From NCBI RefSeq assembly GCF_021155765.1, contig NC_060113.1, positions 62,001-126,000 of the forward strand: a DNA stretch of 64,000 nucleotides, given 5' to 3'. The position numbers were made by a program, and so were the translations under genes. Shown here piece after piece: positions 51,910-63,950 of this stretch; within the stretch, counting starts at the first letter, position 1; each line of letters begins with the position of its first letter. The notes under the pieces are model-generated. The model was given only the letters and a program-made list of their open reading frames with translations, did not search any database and was not told where the DNA came from. This DNA comes from Diprion similis. Its lineage: Eukaryota > Arthropoda > Insecta > Hymenoptera > Diprionidae.

Positions 51910-54900
51910 ATGTGGTTGATCTTAACGAATCGTAAAGCAGTGTTAACTTTGTTGGTATTTTTCGCCCATCTATTTAACCAATGTGAAACATCGGTTACGC
52001 CGGTAAGCGTGGTGGGTTCCATTTCGAATGTGATGCGATTCGGGGAGGAAATAATAACCGACATGTTTGAAATTGTGAAGTTGTTCCCCGGCATCGGTGG
52101 TAACTATCATGACGGAGATTATTTATCGGGTCTGAATATATCGGTGGGCGAGGAGCGAATAATGAACAAAATCACCAAACTGTACCGGAGACTGGAGGAT
52201 TTCGAAGTAAATTCAGGGAACCGTTTGGCAGAGATGATGGACAATCTTGCTCGACAACTTCACCGACAATCTAACTTAAACCATTATCTCAGGGAATTGA
52301 ATTCCCAGATAGCTTATACATCGATGCAATACGGTAAACTCAAACTTTACGCCAATGAAGCAGATAAGTTCGAAAGATACACCCTGGAAAAGTTTGCCGA
52401 ATGGTGCGTCTCGGATGGTGAAGGGATGTCGACAATTCTCGAAAGAATTCACGCTCTTATTATATCAGACAAACACGCGTTCAGTACTCAAAACCTTCTT
52501 GATCTTCTTGTCAGCAATATGAAGGTGAGTTATAATTGACCCGCACTACAACATTAACCGGACATTGTATAATACTTTCAGGAGATTCGTGAAGAAATGG
52601 TTTAATTTTATTAAATTATTATGAGCCTTAAAAAGATCTCGATTAAAAGTCATTCACCAGTAGATGAAGAAACATGGAAAGACTTCTCAAAAAGGATACT
52701 TTTCGATGTAAAAGCTTCCATATTGACTGCGCTCTATGGAATCATTGATTCAATTGTTGACGAAAAACTTTACGCGTCGGCATATCAAGTACAGCGAAAC
52801 ACTAGGAATAGCTCACACACAAACAAGATGGTCGAGTCCTAGTATTTGTAAAGTTATAATGAATATATGAAAATTAATTTGGTGAATGGATGTTTGATGA
52901 AAAAAAATTGACATTCACGTATTCATTTTGCCATGTTGGATATCAGGAGAAATAAGTCTCCATAATTAAAGAATAAGTAATAACTTTGAACTTTTCTTAC
53001 AGGAGGGAGAGAAAACGATTTGCAACGACCATCAATCGCAGCAACAGTTACTCTACAATTTGTACAACAGTATTGCGATTACAGAGCTTAAAGGATACAC
53101 GATGATGCAGTTTTCATGGATTTTGCTGAAGCTTTATAAAAATGGTAGACCGAGGAATACTTTGTCTCGTAAAAAAGACTAGGTGATCGTGAAACGTCGA
53201 ATAACCATGACCCTATTTTCAGGTAATTTTACCGAAGAGATGCTGCAGACGAAACTGAGGTACGAAGCTCGAATGGCAGAAACCTCACGGGTTGTACAGA
53301 GGGCGATGGCATTTGCATCTCCAGACTTGTGGAAATGTGATCCCGAAGATCCGAGAGGTGAGAAGACGATAAAAACGTATTTTTTATTGTTAAATTGAAG
53401 AACCCGTGACAAGAAAATGATTGGCGTATTTTTCACACGACCAGAAACGAGCACAGAGTTGAATTGGTTTCTGCAGTCCTATATCACGCACGAAATTGAC
53501 TTGAATCCAGAAGGTCATTGTTGGGAAAACTGTGCACACTACAGTTACGGCGAAGTGACTTGCGACCCAAAAGACGCAAATTGCAAGAAACAGCGGAAAT
53601 GCAACGGAGCAGTATACAATTGCCAATACGTCGATTCCGACATGTGGATATGTCCAGCGGTCAGTTTTTCTATACAAACTACACAATTGGACACAGACAA
53701 AGAGAGAAAAAGCTATTTTCGTTGAAATGATACTTGACTGTGAATACAGATTACTAATTTGTCCCACTAATCAAATGTTCGACTTTGTAGGGAAAAAATA
53801 GCAATCGAAGATACGAATATATAGAATATGAAAACGGTCGTGTATTCGGAAAGAAGGGAACGTGTGATCGAGGTACAACCAAGGTAGATAGCTGGTGGAG
53901 ATGGCTGTTTTGGCATTGCAGTTACTGCATATGTTCCTGCGATGAACAGGACAGAGATTCAGACCGATTTTTCAACTTGCGCAAAGTCGTTGCTGACGTC
54001 GACTCGAATAAGTAAATATTCAAAAAATTTCTTCCTGGAGCTGCAGCAAAGATTTGTGAAGAGTCCAATCCAATTCTAAAATTAAGTTTATTATTTTAAT
54101 TTTTTGTTTCTTTTGTCAAAAAACAGAGTAATCACCGGAATTAAATTCGTGAAGGTCAACGGAATGATTCACCTCCAAATTGAGCAGGGCCAGTTATTGC
54201 AAAGCGGAACAATTAGCAAAGCCACGGAATGGAAGCCTGTTGAGAAATACTCTATTTACGATAGTGAAATGTATTGGGGAATAGATTACATGACATTATC
54301 TTGGTACCAGAGAGCTATAGATCTGGATGACCTTAAGGCTCCTCCAGGCCATGTGTTGACAGGTATGTTCCATCAGATAAAATGAGAATAGCGAATAAGA
54401 GACGATTGAAATGTCATATGAGACACGAAAGCAAAGTTGGATTTTCGAAAATTCCGAGTTTTATTGTAATTTTTGAAGATTCGCAATTTTTTATTAATGT
54501 ATTCTTATCGAGTGTTTTAATTTCTCTCGGTGGGGAATGAAAAAAAAAACCAGGTGTGAAGTTCAGAAATCTAGATGGTCATGTGAACCTGGAAATAATG
54601 ACAACTCCGTTTAATTTCACGACTGGAACCCTGACAAACCCGCAAACAAAGAGCGCGTGGCATGGAAACGACAATAACTATGCGGCAAGGTCCGAATTCC
54701 GTAGTTCTCTGACGTAATGAAATTGCGTCTTTTGGGAATTTCAAAATTGACGATGAAACGTCTTCGTTTTCAGAACACTTCTGAAATTGGATAGACCGGA
54801 TAAATCAACACTATCTCGAGCACGATCGATACCAGACTCAAAACATAATCAATACATGATGTTCAGTCTGACGGATTTGGATAAAGATGCCGGGCAAAGC

Positions 54901-55080
54901 GTAGTACCATTTTTTGATACGCAACCTGTTGCGCCGTATCCGCGGATCCCTATTGTAGGGGCTGGAATTTACCACAAGGGAACATCAGGATTTGGTGGAT
55001 ACATTGCTCTAAAGCTGAAGACCTACAACTTCGGGCCTCACTTACACGTCGAGAGCTCGAGTAAAAATGTGACGATATGA
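51910..55080 (+). CDS. Secreted DUF4803-like protein, copy A
   Basis: Exons 51910-52524, 53003-53144, 53223-53357, 53445-53659, 53791-54011, 54127-54362, 54554-54689, 54774-55080 (TGA); 668 residues. The N-terminus is a signal peptide (KAVLTLLVFFAHLFNQC). An alpha-helical N-terminal half follows, then a Cys-rich centre (HCWENC, CKKQRKC, WHCSYCICSCDEQ) and a C-terminal beta-rich half with paired VITGIKFVK / GVKFRNLDGHVNLEI motifs and the end VPFFDTQPVAPYPRIP...GGYIALKLKTYNF. This pattern and length recall the insect DUF4803 family; its biochemical role is unknown. Relative to copy B the exon-4 acceptor AG is AC, and the next AG six bases on keeps frame with loss of two residues; 12 nt are also missing at the end of exon 7. 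Poly(A) signal at 55136-55141. Confidence 0.85.
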
Positions 55081-55859
55081 CTCAAATGAATTGAGATCGA
55101 CTATAATACTAAAGTTTTGTATATTCGAGTGGAAAAATAAACGAGTCTCGCAGACGCGTGCATAGAATGAAACAGTCATTCATTATTATAATCGGGCTGG
55201 CCACTCAGTTTCGATTTGAAAATTCCCTGAGTTTTCCCTGTTTCCCTGACTAGATTTCTCTCCAAATATACTATAAATGTGGATTTTCACTCATTTTTTG
55301 GCACTCGCTTATGTTCGTACGACTACCTAATCAGGCACAGCATAAACGACAACTATTAATTCAAGTTCCAAGAATTGAATTCTCAATGTAGTTTTCGTAA
55401 TTGAAATCAGGGCAAAGATCGGGTTTTGGGGCATACATTTTTTGTCAGCGTAAAATAAAACTTTCGTCATTTCGAAAAGAATATCACGTCATAATGTATT
55501 TTATAATCGAATAACTTAACATACATATTTTTCGAGGCTTGACTTCGATTAAAATGACAGGAACATCAGAGTACACCACACATATTATGACCACCCAGCC
55601 ACCATAAGTATCTACATATAATCAAGTTGCCGAATGTATCAGCAAAGCTCCATGAAAGTTGACCAGAGACATTTTGATTTTCCATAGACAATGTCGAATG
55701 AGCTGAATGTTATGAATCTTCGTACAATGTTTAAACTAGTTTAAGAGAATGTAATAATATCGCATATTTGGTATCTGAGAATTAAAGTTTCATCAACTTG
55801 ACTAGATAATTATACTGCGTAAAATGTCACATTGCTCGAAAAATAAAGAGAGAGCGAAG
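55081..55859. other. 3' flank of copy A
   Basis: Contains the poly(A) signal 55136-55141 and a short CCCTGA-rich tandem stretch (about 55225-55250) that recurs near 63085-63120. No exon seen. Confidence 0.55.
55136..55141 (+). terminator. Poly(A) signal AATAAA of copy A
   Basis: 56 bp after the stop; conserved in copy B at 61963-61968. Confidence 0.6.
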
Positions 55860-57310
55860 ATGGTTAGTTTTCTCACGATACTTGTTCACGCTCGTTTTTA
55901 GAAGGTTTCGCATATCCTCTTCGATGACAGATGCTTCCTTACAAGCGTCACCCGCAACCGTTTTTTTCTTTGCAGCAAACTTCTTCATGATTAATCCAGC
56001 TCGCTTCCGTGCACCTTTCTCGAATTCTTCTGTCTGTGCTCGGGAACCAGATTTCGCTTATTGTTCAACGTATCTCGAATGAGCGTTTCTAGCACCAAGG
56101 ATCAAAGGTTTTGTAATTTTTAACGAATCTAGTTCTTCGTTGGCAATTACTCAGTCATATACTCGTCAAGCAAGACGAGGTCAAAACAAAATTCAGGACG
56201 GCAAAATTCGTAGAAAAGTAGCAGCTTTCCAATGCATTTTGCCACATTTCGATACGACCATTTTTTTCTCATTGTTCTTTAGTTTGAAAAACGTCTTTTT
56301 TTTCACGCCATTTTTGAAGGTCTCAGGTTGCAAATATCGATTTTTCAATCATTGTCAGTTGTAGTTCGACTCTTCGACTATCCAAAACCGTTACGTTCAT
56401 TGCTCTACGATTAACCATTGGGCACCAAATAACAATCTAGTGGACACCTTTTTTTGTTGCAAATTAGATTGTTGTTAAACTGACAACTTTTTTTCAACCA
56501 AATTTAAACTGTAGTTTCTACTAATTGAAAGCTTTCCAAATTCACAATTGCTACTCCCCATATGCATTCTAACATTTTGTATAAAATAATGGAAAAAACG
56601 CATTTTTTAATTTCCGAGCGCAATACTTGAGAAACAAATCGGAGTATCCCCATCGGGCCAACGATAATCGATAGATTTTTCAATTGTCTACAACTTTTAA
56701 TACAATTTTTTTCCTATCCGACCAATAGTTTTCATTACATAAGCGAAAAACAAAAACAAATCAATGATTCCCGGCATTCAACCGCTGATTGTTGCTAAAC
56801 GCACCGACAATATCCGGCGCAAACTTTGGGGGTTAATGAGAACACCCGTTTCTGCCGGAATCCACAGCTACTTTTCGGGTAGACTAAAATCGTCATTTTG
56901 GGCTCTTAAACAGTTTATTTGATTGAACCACATGTGAAAGGATGAAAACCATTCTCAAAAAGCATCCCAAGTCTTGGGCTGTTTCGGATTCACGTAATAC
57001 AATTTGCAGCAAAGAATGATCCAATCTATCTGTACTCGAGAGTGTATCTATAATTTTCAAGAAATTAGCAACAGCACATATACGGCATTGAATTGTCGTT
57101 CAATTTTGTCCGTTTGCACATCCGGTACCCATTTTTGTTGGACAAATATCTTCAATGCAATTGCGATACGTTTGTCCCTGATAGCTGACCGCTTTTCCAC
57201 TTCGGGATGAAAACAAGAAATTTCTCTCGGGTGACGAAATAGTAGAGGTGAGCGTGGCATTAATTTTCCGCGTAAAGTTCTCATTGCTGTACGACAATAT
57301 TTTCTAAAAT
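55860..57310 (-). mobile_element. Transposase-like gene relic, copy 1
   Basis: Broken minus-strand coding relic. From 57260 leftward it reads EVEKRSAIRDKRIAIALKIFVQQKWVPDVQTDKIERQFN in pieces, and at 56060-55890 a Lys-rich end (KRAGLIMKKFAAKKK). The same parts occur at 62000-62590. Stops and an unrelated insertion (about 56250-56940) interrupt it. The class is uncertain; it resembles C-terminal parts of domesticated or hAT-like elements seen in insect genomes. Confidence 0.45.
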
Positions 57311-58979
57311 CCAAAATCTCGGATTCCTTGCAACCTCGCGCCCGACGGAGAGCGTCGCGTGTTGAGTAACTCGGGTCAACTTCTTTACCGAAAATGCTGA
57401 GCCAAAATATCGAACGGAAACCTCTTTAGACTTCAAGTCCCAAAATGATACGGCGACATCCATCTGCCCGTTGTGAGAAATTTTATTGAGCGATTCATCG
57501 GAGCCAACAACTGTATGCGGACATTAAAAGCGACACTCTACCCATGATGGATTCAACATATTGGATACCGTCTTCATGTATTTTTCGAAGGAGACCGAGA
57601 ATCCCGAATCTCTGACCTCGAAAGGTTAATCTTGTGTGACTATTGAAGAACTGAGATATAAGGCGGAAAAAATTTTAAATGATGGCTAAGTTTATAACCG
57701 ATTAATCTCATGTGAATTACGATTAGGCGACACTGAGATATAAGGCGGAAAAATTTTAAATGAACGCTAAGTTTGTAACCGATTAATCTCATGTGAATTA
57801 CGATTAGGCGACACTGAGATATAAGGCGGAAAAAATTTTAATCAATGTTCTGGTTGTATGATTGGGTAATCGGATGTGACTAGAGAGAAACTGAGATAGA
57901 AGACAAGGCGGAAAATAGTTTTGAATAACGCTCCGTTTATAACCGGTTAACCTGTTGTGACTAGGGCGAAACTAAGATGTAAGCCGGAATACATTTTTAA
58001 TGATATATTGTAACTTTCGTGGAAGTTACAGAATGAAATGCGGGTTCGCGAGTGATAAAGAACGAACGCAAAAGGCACGGAAAACTAAAGCTGAGAAAGA
58101 GGCTTTTATTGCGATACGTGTTACTAGTTACAAGGCAGAAACACAAATGTTTTTTACAATAATGTCGGTTGGAGCAGCAACCTTATTCATTTTACGACAT
58201 GAGTCTTAGACACCGTTTATCTGTGATGACTACTAGATGATTTGAAAGGGAGGTGAAACGGGTGATTTCACCCTTTGTACAATATGAACATTCGCATAAT
58301 TGCAATCAACTCGGTATGGATGAAATGCAGGGTTACAAGTACGTCTAACATGTAACTATTGCCTGCGTATCCACGCGTACGCAGATGACAACGCACGTGC
58401 CAATTGCTCTCTAAGCATAGCGACAATTTCGCGACCTTCTTATTCACGTCTTACAGTCAGCTATTGGCTGCAGAAGTGAACCAAAACAAACCTTATTAGA
58501 CATCATTCGAAGATAGGAGCTGACAAACTCTTGATATTTGTACGCAATTTAGACGTCTTGAACTGTGATAACCATCCATATCATTTTTATATAAATATGG
58601 AAACCATGTATCAATTCGGCTAATCCCTTATCTCTCCTTTCGATGCATATAAGTTAAATGGAAATTGCAGGGGCTTATCAGTCTCAAGTTGGCGAGTCTC
58701 TGGACCTCGCAGTCGGTCCGTGTAAAGAAACGAGGAACGCAAATTCTTCGAAAACGGCCAACTTGGCTGCATCTGTCACTTTGACAGAAGTCCATCTTCT
58801 TCGGCGTCGCTTGCTGATCTAAACGCCAAAGAAGGAAAAACGGCCGAGCATCGCTGGCGGTCGTAGTTACAAAACGAAGACTTAAATCTAATTTCCAAAT
58901 CGTCGAGTTGATGAGCAAATACTTTTTTATTTTTTCGTTCAGACGCTGGGTTATTTAACCCCCAAATACAGGCCAGACG
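57311..58979. other. Upstream region of copy B
   Basis: Minisatellite (57630-57990) followed by a block almost identical to the copy A upstream region, with TATATAAA at 58588-58595. No exon supported. Confidence 0.6.
57630..57990. repeat. ~80-bp minisatellite, about 5 units, second locus
   Basis: Units with GAGATATAAGGCGGAAAA and ATTAATCTCATGTGAATTAC, spaced about 80 bp; two adjacent units are nearly identical. Confidence 0.8.
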
Positions 58980-61907
58980 ATGTGGTTGATCTTAACGAAT
59001 CGTAAAGCAAAGTTCACTTTGTTGGTGTTTTTTGTTAATCTATTTTTCCAATGTGAAACATCGGTTACGCCGTTGGACGCGGTGGGTCCCATTTCGAATG
59101 TGCTGCGATTCGGGAAAGAATTAATAAGCGACATGTTTGAAATTATGGGGTTGTTCCCCGACATCAGTAATGACAATAATGTCGGAAGTGATCTGTTTAT
59201 ATTGTCGAGCGAGAAGCGAATAATAAACAAAATCAGCAAACTGTACCGGAGACTGGATGATTTCGAAGTAAATTCAGGGATCCGTTTGACAGAGATGATG
59301 GACAATCGCACTCGACAACTTCACGAACAATCTGACTTAGAGCATTATCTCAGGGAATTGAATTCCCAGATAGCTTATACATCATTGCGATACGATAAAC
59401 TCAAACTTTACGCCAATTCATCAGATAAGTTCAACAGAAACGACCTGGAAAAATTTGCCGAACGGTGCGTCTCGGATGGTGACGGGATGTCGACAATTCT
59501 CGAAAGAATTCACGCTCTTATTGTAACAGACAAACACGCGTTCAGTACTCAAAACCTTCTTGATCTTCTCGTCATCAATATGAAGGTGAGTTATAATTGA
59601 CACGCACTACAACATTAATCGTCTCAAGTCACGAAATCTCATATAAAAGACTTGAGTATGATACCTTTTGAACAAGGCGTGGATTCTTCTTTTATGATTG
59701 GATGTACGATAGCAAATTTGGTGAATGAATACTAAGGAAAAAATTGACATTTGCAGATTGATTTTCTTATGTTGGATATCAGGAAAAATAAGTCTCCACA
59801 ATTAAAGGTTGAATATTAACTTTAAACTTTTGTTACAGGAGGAAGAGAAAACGATTTGCAATGACCATCAATCGCCGCAACAGTTGCTCTACAATTTGTA
59901 CAACATTATTGCGATTACAGAGCTCAAAGGATACACGATAATGCAGTTTTCATGGATTTTGCTGAAGCTTTATAAAAATGGTAGACCGAGGAATGCTTTT
60001 TCTCGTAGAAAAAGATTAGGAGATTGTGGAACCTCGGATAACGATGATCCTGCTTTCAGGTAATTTTATCGAAGAGATACAGCAGACGAAACTGAGGTAC
60101 AAAGCTCGCATGGCAGAAACCTCAGGGGCTGTACAGACGGCGATGGCATCTGTATCTCCAGACTTGTGGAAATGTGATCCCGAATATCCGAGAGGTGAGA
60201 AGACGATAAAAACGTATTTTTTATTGTTAAATTGAAGAACCCGTGACAAGAAAATGATTGGCGTATTTTTCACAGGACCAGAAACGAGCACAGAGTTGAA
60301 TTGGTTTCTGCAGTCCTATATCACGCACGAAGTTGACTTGAATCCAGGAGGCCATTGTTGGAAAAACTGTGCACACTACAGTTACGGCGAAGTGACTTGC
60401 GACCCAAAAGACGAATATTGCGAGAAACAGCGGAAATGCAACGGAGGAGTATACGATTGCCAATTCATTAATTCTGACATGACGATATGTCCAGCGGTTG
60501 GTTTCTCTGTACTAACCACATAATTGGACACAGAAAAAGCGAGCAAAAGCGATTTTTGTTAAAATGATATTTGCCTGTCAATACAGATCACTAATATGTC
60601 CCACTAATTAAATGTTCAACTTTGTAGGGGAAAAATAGCAGTCGAAGATACGAATATATAGAATACGGAATCGGTAGTGTATTTGGAAAGAAAGGAACGT
60701 GTGCTCAAGGTACAACCAAGGTGGATAGCTGGTGGAGATGGCTGTTTTGGCATTGCAGTTACTGCATATGTTCTTGCGATGAACAGGACAAAAATTCAGA
60801 ACGATATTTCAACTTGCGCAAAGTCGTTGCTGACGTCGACTCGAATAAGTAAATATTCAAAGAATTGCTTCCTGGTTCTATCCAATTTTAAAAATAGGTT
60901 TCTTTATTGTTTTAATTTTTTTCTTTCTTTTGTCAACCAATAGAGTAATCACTGGTATTAAATTCGTGAAGGTCAACGAAACAATTCACCTCCAAATTGA
61001 GCAGGGCCAGTTATTGGAAAGCGGAACAATTAGCAATGTCACGGAATGGAAGCCTGTTGAGGAATACTCTATTTACGATAATGGAGTAAATGAGGGAACA
61101 GATTATATGACATTGTCTTGGCACCAGAGAGCTATAGATCTAGATGACCTTATGGCTCCTCCAGGCCATCTGATGACAGGTGTGTTCTATCAGATTAAAT
61201 GGGAATAGCGAATAAGAGACGATTGAAATGTCATACAAGACACGAAAGCAAAGTTGGATTTTCGAAACTTCCGAGTTTTATTGTAATTTTTGAAGACTCG
61301 CAATTTTTTATCAATTTATTCTCATCGAGTTTTTCGATTTTTCTCGGTTGAAAATAAAAAAAAACCAGGTGTGAAGTTCAGGAAGCTAGGTACTCATGTG
61401 AACCTGGAAATAATGACGACTCCGTTCAATTTCACGAGTGGTACCCTGACGAACCCGCATACACAGAGCGTGTGGCATGGAAACGACAATACCGATGCGG
61501 CATCGATAAATGCAAGGTACGAATTCCGTGGTTCTTTAACCTAATGAACTTTCGTCTTTTGGGAATTTCAAAATTGACGATGAAACGTCTTCGTTTTCAG
61601 AACACTTCTGAAATTGGATAGACCGGATAAATCAACACTATCTCGAGCACGATCGATACCAGACTCAAAACATAATCAATACATGATGTTCAGTCCGTCG
61701 GATTTGGATAAAGATGCCGGACAAAGCACAGTCCCATTTTTTGATACGCAGCCTGTTGCGCCGTATCCGCGGATCCCTATTGTAGGGGCTGGAATTTACC
61801 ACAAGGGAACATCAGGATTTGGTGGATACATTGCTCTAAAGCTGAAGACCTACAACTTCGGGCCTCACTTACACGTCGAGAGCTCGAGTAAAAATGTGAC
61901 GATATGA
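58980..61907 (+). CDS. Secreted DUF4803-like protein, copy B
   Basis: Exons 58980-59585, 59839-59980, 60060-60194, 60276-60496, 60628-60848, 60944-61179, 61369-61516, 61601-61907 (TGA); 671 residues. Same exon plan and phases as copy A. Signal peptide core KFTLLVFFVNLFFQC. Cys-rich centre HCWKNC, CEKQRKC, CSYCICSCDEQ; C-terminal end identical to copy A over the last ~60 residues. Exon 4 has the regular cacag acceptor, taken as the ancestral state. Exon 1 differs from A at many amino-acid positions and by three residues in length, although the upstream flank and the last intron/exon are nearly identical. Likely a secreted insect-specific protein; function unknown. Confidence 0.86.
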
Positions 61908-61962
61908 CTCAAATGAATTGAGATCGACTATAATACTAAAGTTTTGTATATTCGAGCAAAAA

Positions 61963-61968
61963 AATAAA
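61963..61968 (+). terminator. Poly(A) signal AATAAA of copy B
   Basis: Same position relative to the stop as in copy A. Confidence 0.6.
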
Positions 61969-61999
61969 CGAATCTCGAAGACACGTGCATGAAATTAAC

Positions 62000-62590
62000 C
62001 TATCATTCATTATTCGCGAACAGCAAACTTCTTCAAGATCAAACCAGCTCGCTTCCGTGCAGTTTTGTCGAGTTCTTCTGTATGTGCTCAGAAAACACAT
62101 TTCGCTAATTGTTCAACGTATCTTGAATTAGCGTTCCTGGCACTAAGGATCAAAGATTTTGCAGTTTTTAACGAATCTAGTCCTCCACTAGCAATAACCA
62201 AGTCATATACTCGTCGTTGGGCAACAAGAGATTCTTCTTTCAGATTTTCTGCCAGGCATTCTTTGTTGATAGAAAGTCCCCTTTCCAATGACACATTCCC
62301 ATGTGAAAGGATAAAAACCATTCTCAAAAAGCATCCCAAGTCTTGGAATGTTTCGGATTCACGCGATACAATTTGCAGCCAAGAATGATTCAATCCATTT
62401 GTACTCGAGAATGTATCCATAACTTTCAAAAAATTAGCATCAGCACTTATACGGCATTGAATCGTCGTTCAATTTTGTCCGTTTGCACACCCGGTACCCA
62501 TTTTTGTTGGACGAATATCTTCAATACAATTGCGATACGTTTGTCCCTGATAGCTGACCGCTTTGCCACTTCGGGATGAAAATGAGAAAT
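62000..62590 (-). mobile_element. Transposase-like gene relic, copy 2
   Basis: Minus strand; an open stretch 62429-62088 contains LSHGNVSLERGLSINKE followed by ENLKEESLVAQRRVYDLV, a pattern resembling the C-terminal (dimerisation-like) region of hAT-type or domesticated transposases (SxGNxxVERxFSxNK). Upstream on the same strand (62580-62440) comes the second piece with RDKRIAIVLKIFVQQKW, in a different frame. Related to 55860-57310. Function lost. Confidence 0.5.
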
Positions 62591-63950
62591 TTCTCGACGA
62601 TCATGTGAATTTTTTCATAGATAGTAGCCCGAACGCCTACTAAAACCTCGCAGTTACAAATTTTTCGGAACATTATTACTCTTACAACAAAATCTATAAT
62701 GAGAAAAACTGTTTTTCCCATGTTATTTCCGCAAGAAACTTCGATCACAGAGCGAACTATCTTAGAGTTGAGGTAAAAATTTTAAAAATTTGTGCAATTG
62801 TTTTTGACTTGTTTGAAGTTGATTTGGAATTGGGGCGGGAAAAATACGTCAACACCCCGAATAAGGACCACCCTATGCCTGATGTACGATATAGCCTGAA
62901 GTAATAAGGTACTACTTGCACGCCATCGTGCGGCACAGCGAAGTATTAATAGAGCTCACAGAGTTCGCGGTAAAGAAGATCGAGGGTGAAAATATTTAGT
63001 TTTTACCATCATAGGACTATCGAATATGTTGGGCGAGGTTCTTTTTATCGTAAGAATTTATGCTTCCATAAGACAAGTATTTCTAAAAATTCCCTGACAA
63101 TTCCCTGACAATTCCTTGACTTTTGCATGCCAAATGGAATTCCCTGTCAATTCCAGATTTCCCAGAAGAATGACCACCCTGTATAATTGATGTTGATATG
63201 CAAGGGTGACAAGTAAAGTGCGATTTTCTCCCCACGCATAGTAACAGTTTGGCGACCTTCTCATTTACGTCTTACATTTACGCATTGGCTGCAGAAATTA
63301 ACAAAAATAAAACTTATCACACATCATTCGGAGATAAGAGTTAACGAACTCTATGACATTTGTAAGCAATTTGGATAACGTGAACTGTGATAACCGTCAA
63401 TGTCATTATTATATGAATAATAACACATGCCTTGTATATGAATGCGGGAAGCCCCTTGTCTCTCTTTTGATTGGTCATTCAAACACGTTGTCCAATTGGG
63501 AACCAATGAAAATTCGAATGCACTGCGACTGTGTCCTAAATCCTTACATAGACATGCATGTGGATATGAGGAGAAACCCCCGTATATTCAGTAATTATCT
63601 GTGATATTAATAGATACGGAGACCGCATATCGACGGAAATTGTGGAGGCTTGTTGTTAGTCTCAAGTTAGCACTCTGCAGTTGATCTGTGTAAAGAAATG
63701 AGGAGAGCAGATACTCCGTAAACGAGCAAGTGCGCAGCATCTGCCATTTTGATGGAAGTCCGTCCTTCCCCGGCGTCGCTTGCTGATCTCAACGCCAAAG
63801 AAGAAAGAACGACCGAGCATCGCTGGCGGTCGTAGTAGCAAAACGAAGTCTTAAATCTACTTTAAAAATCATCGAGTTGATGAAAAAATACTTGTTTTTA
63901 TTTTTTCGTTCAGACGCCGGGTTATTTAACCCCCCAATACGTGCCCGACG
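62591..63950. other. Upstream region of the third DUF4803-like copy
   Basis: From about 63231 the sequence is a diverged, rearranged version of the upstream block of copies A and B (for example ATTGGCTGCAGAA, ACATCATTCG, GCATCGCTGGCGGTCGTAGT). The minisatellite is not present. A CCCTGACAATT repeat lies at about 63085-63120. Confidence 0.55.

Noticed and set aside
52621-52842. Open frame MSLKKISIKSHSPVDEE... inside intron 1 of copy A
   Set aside because: Part of it (the KDFSKRILFDVKAS region) looks coding-like, but it is absent from the same intron of copy B and has no splice sites in phase; left as intronic.
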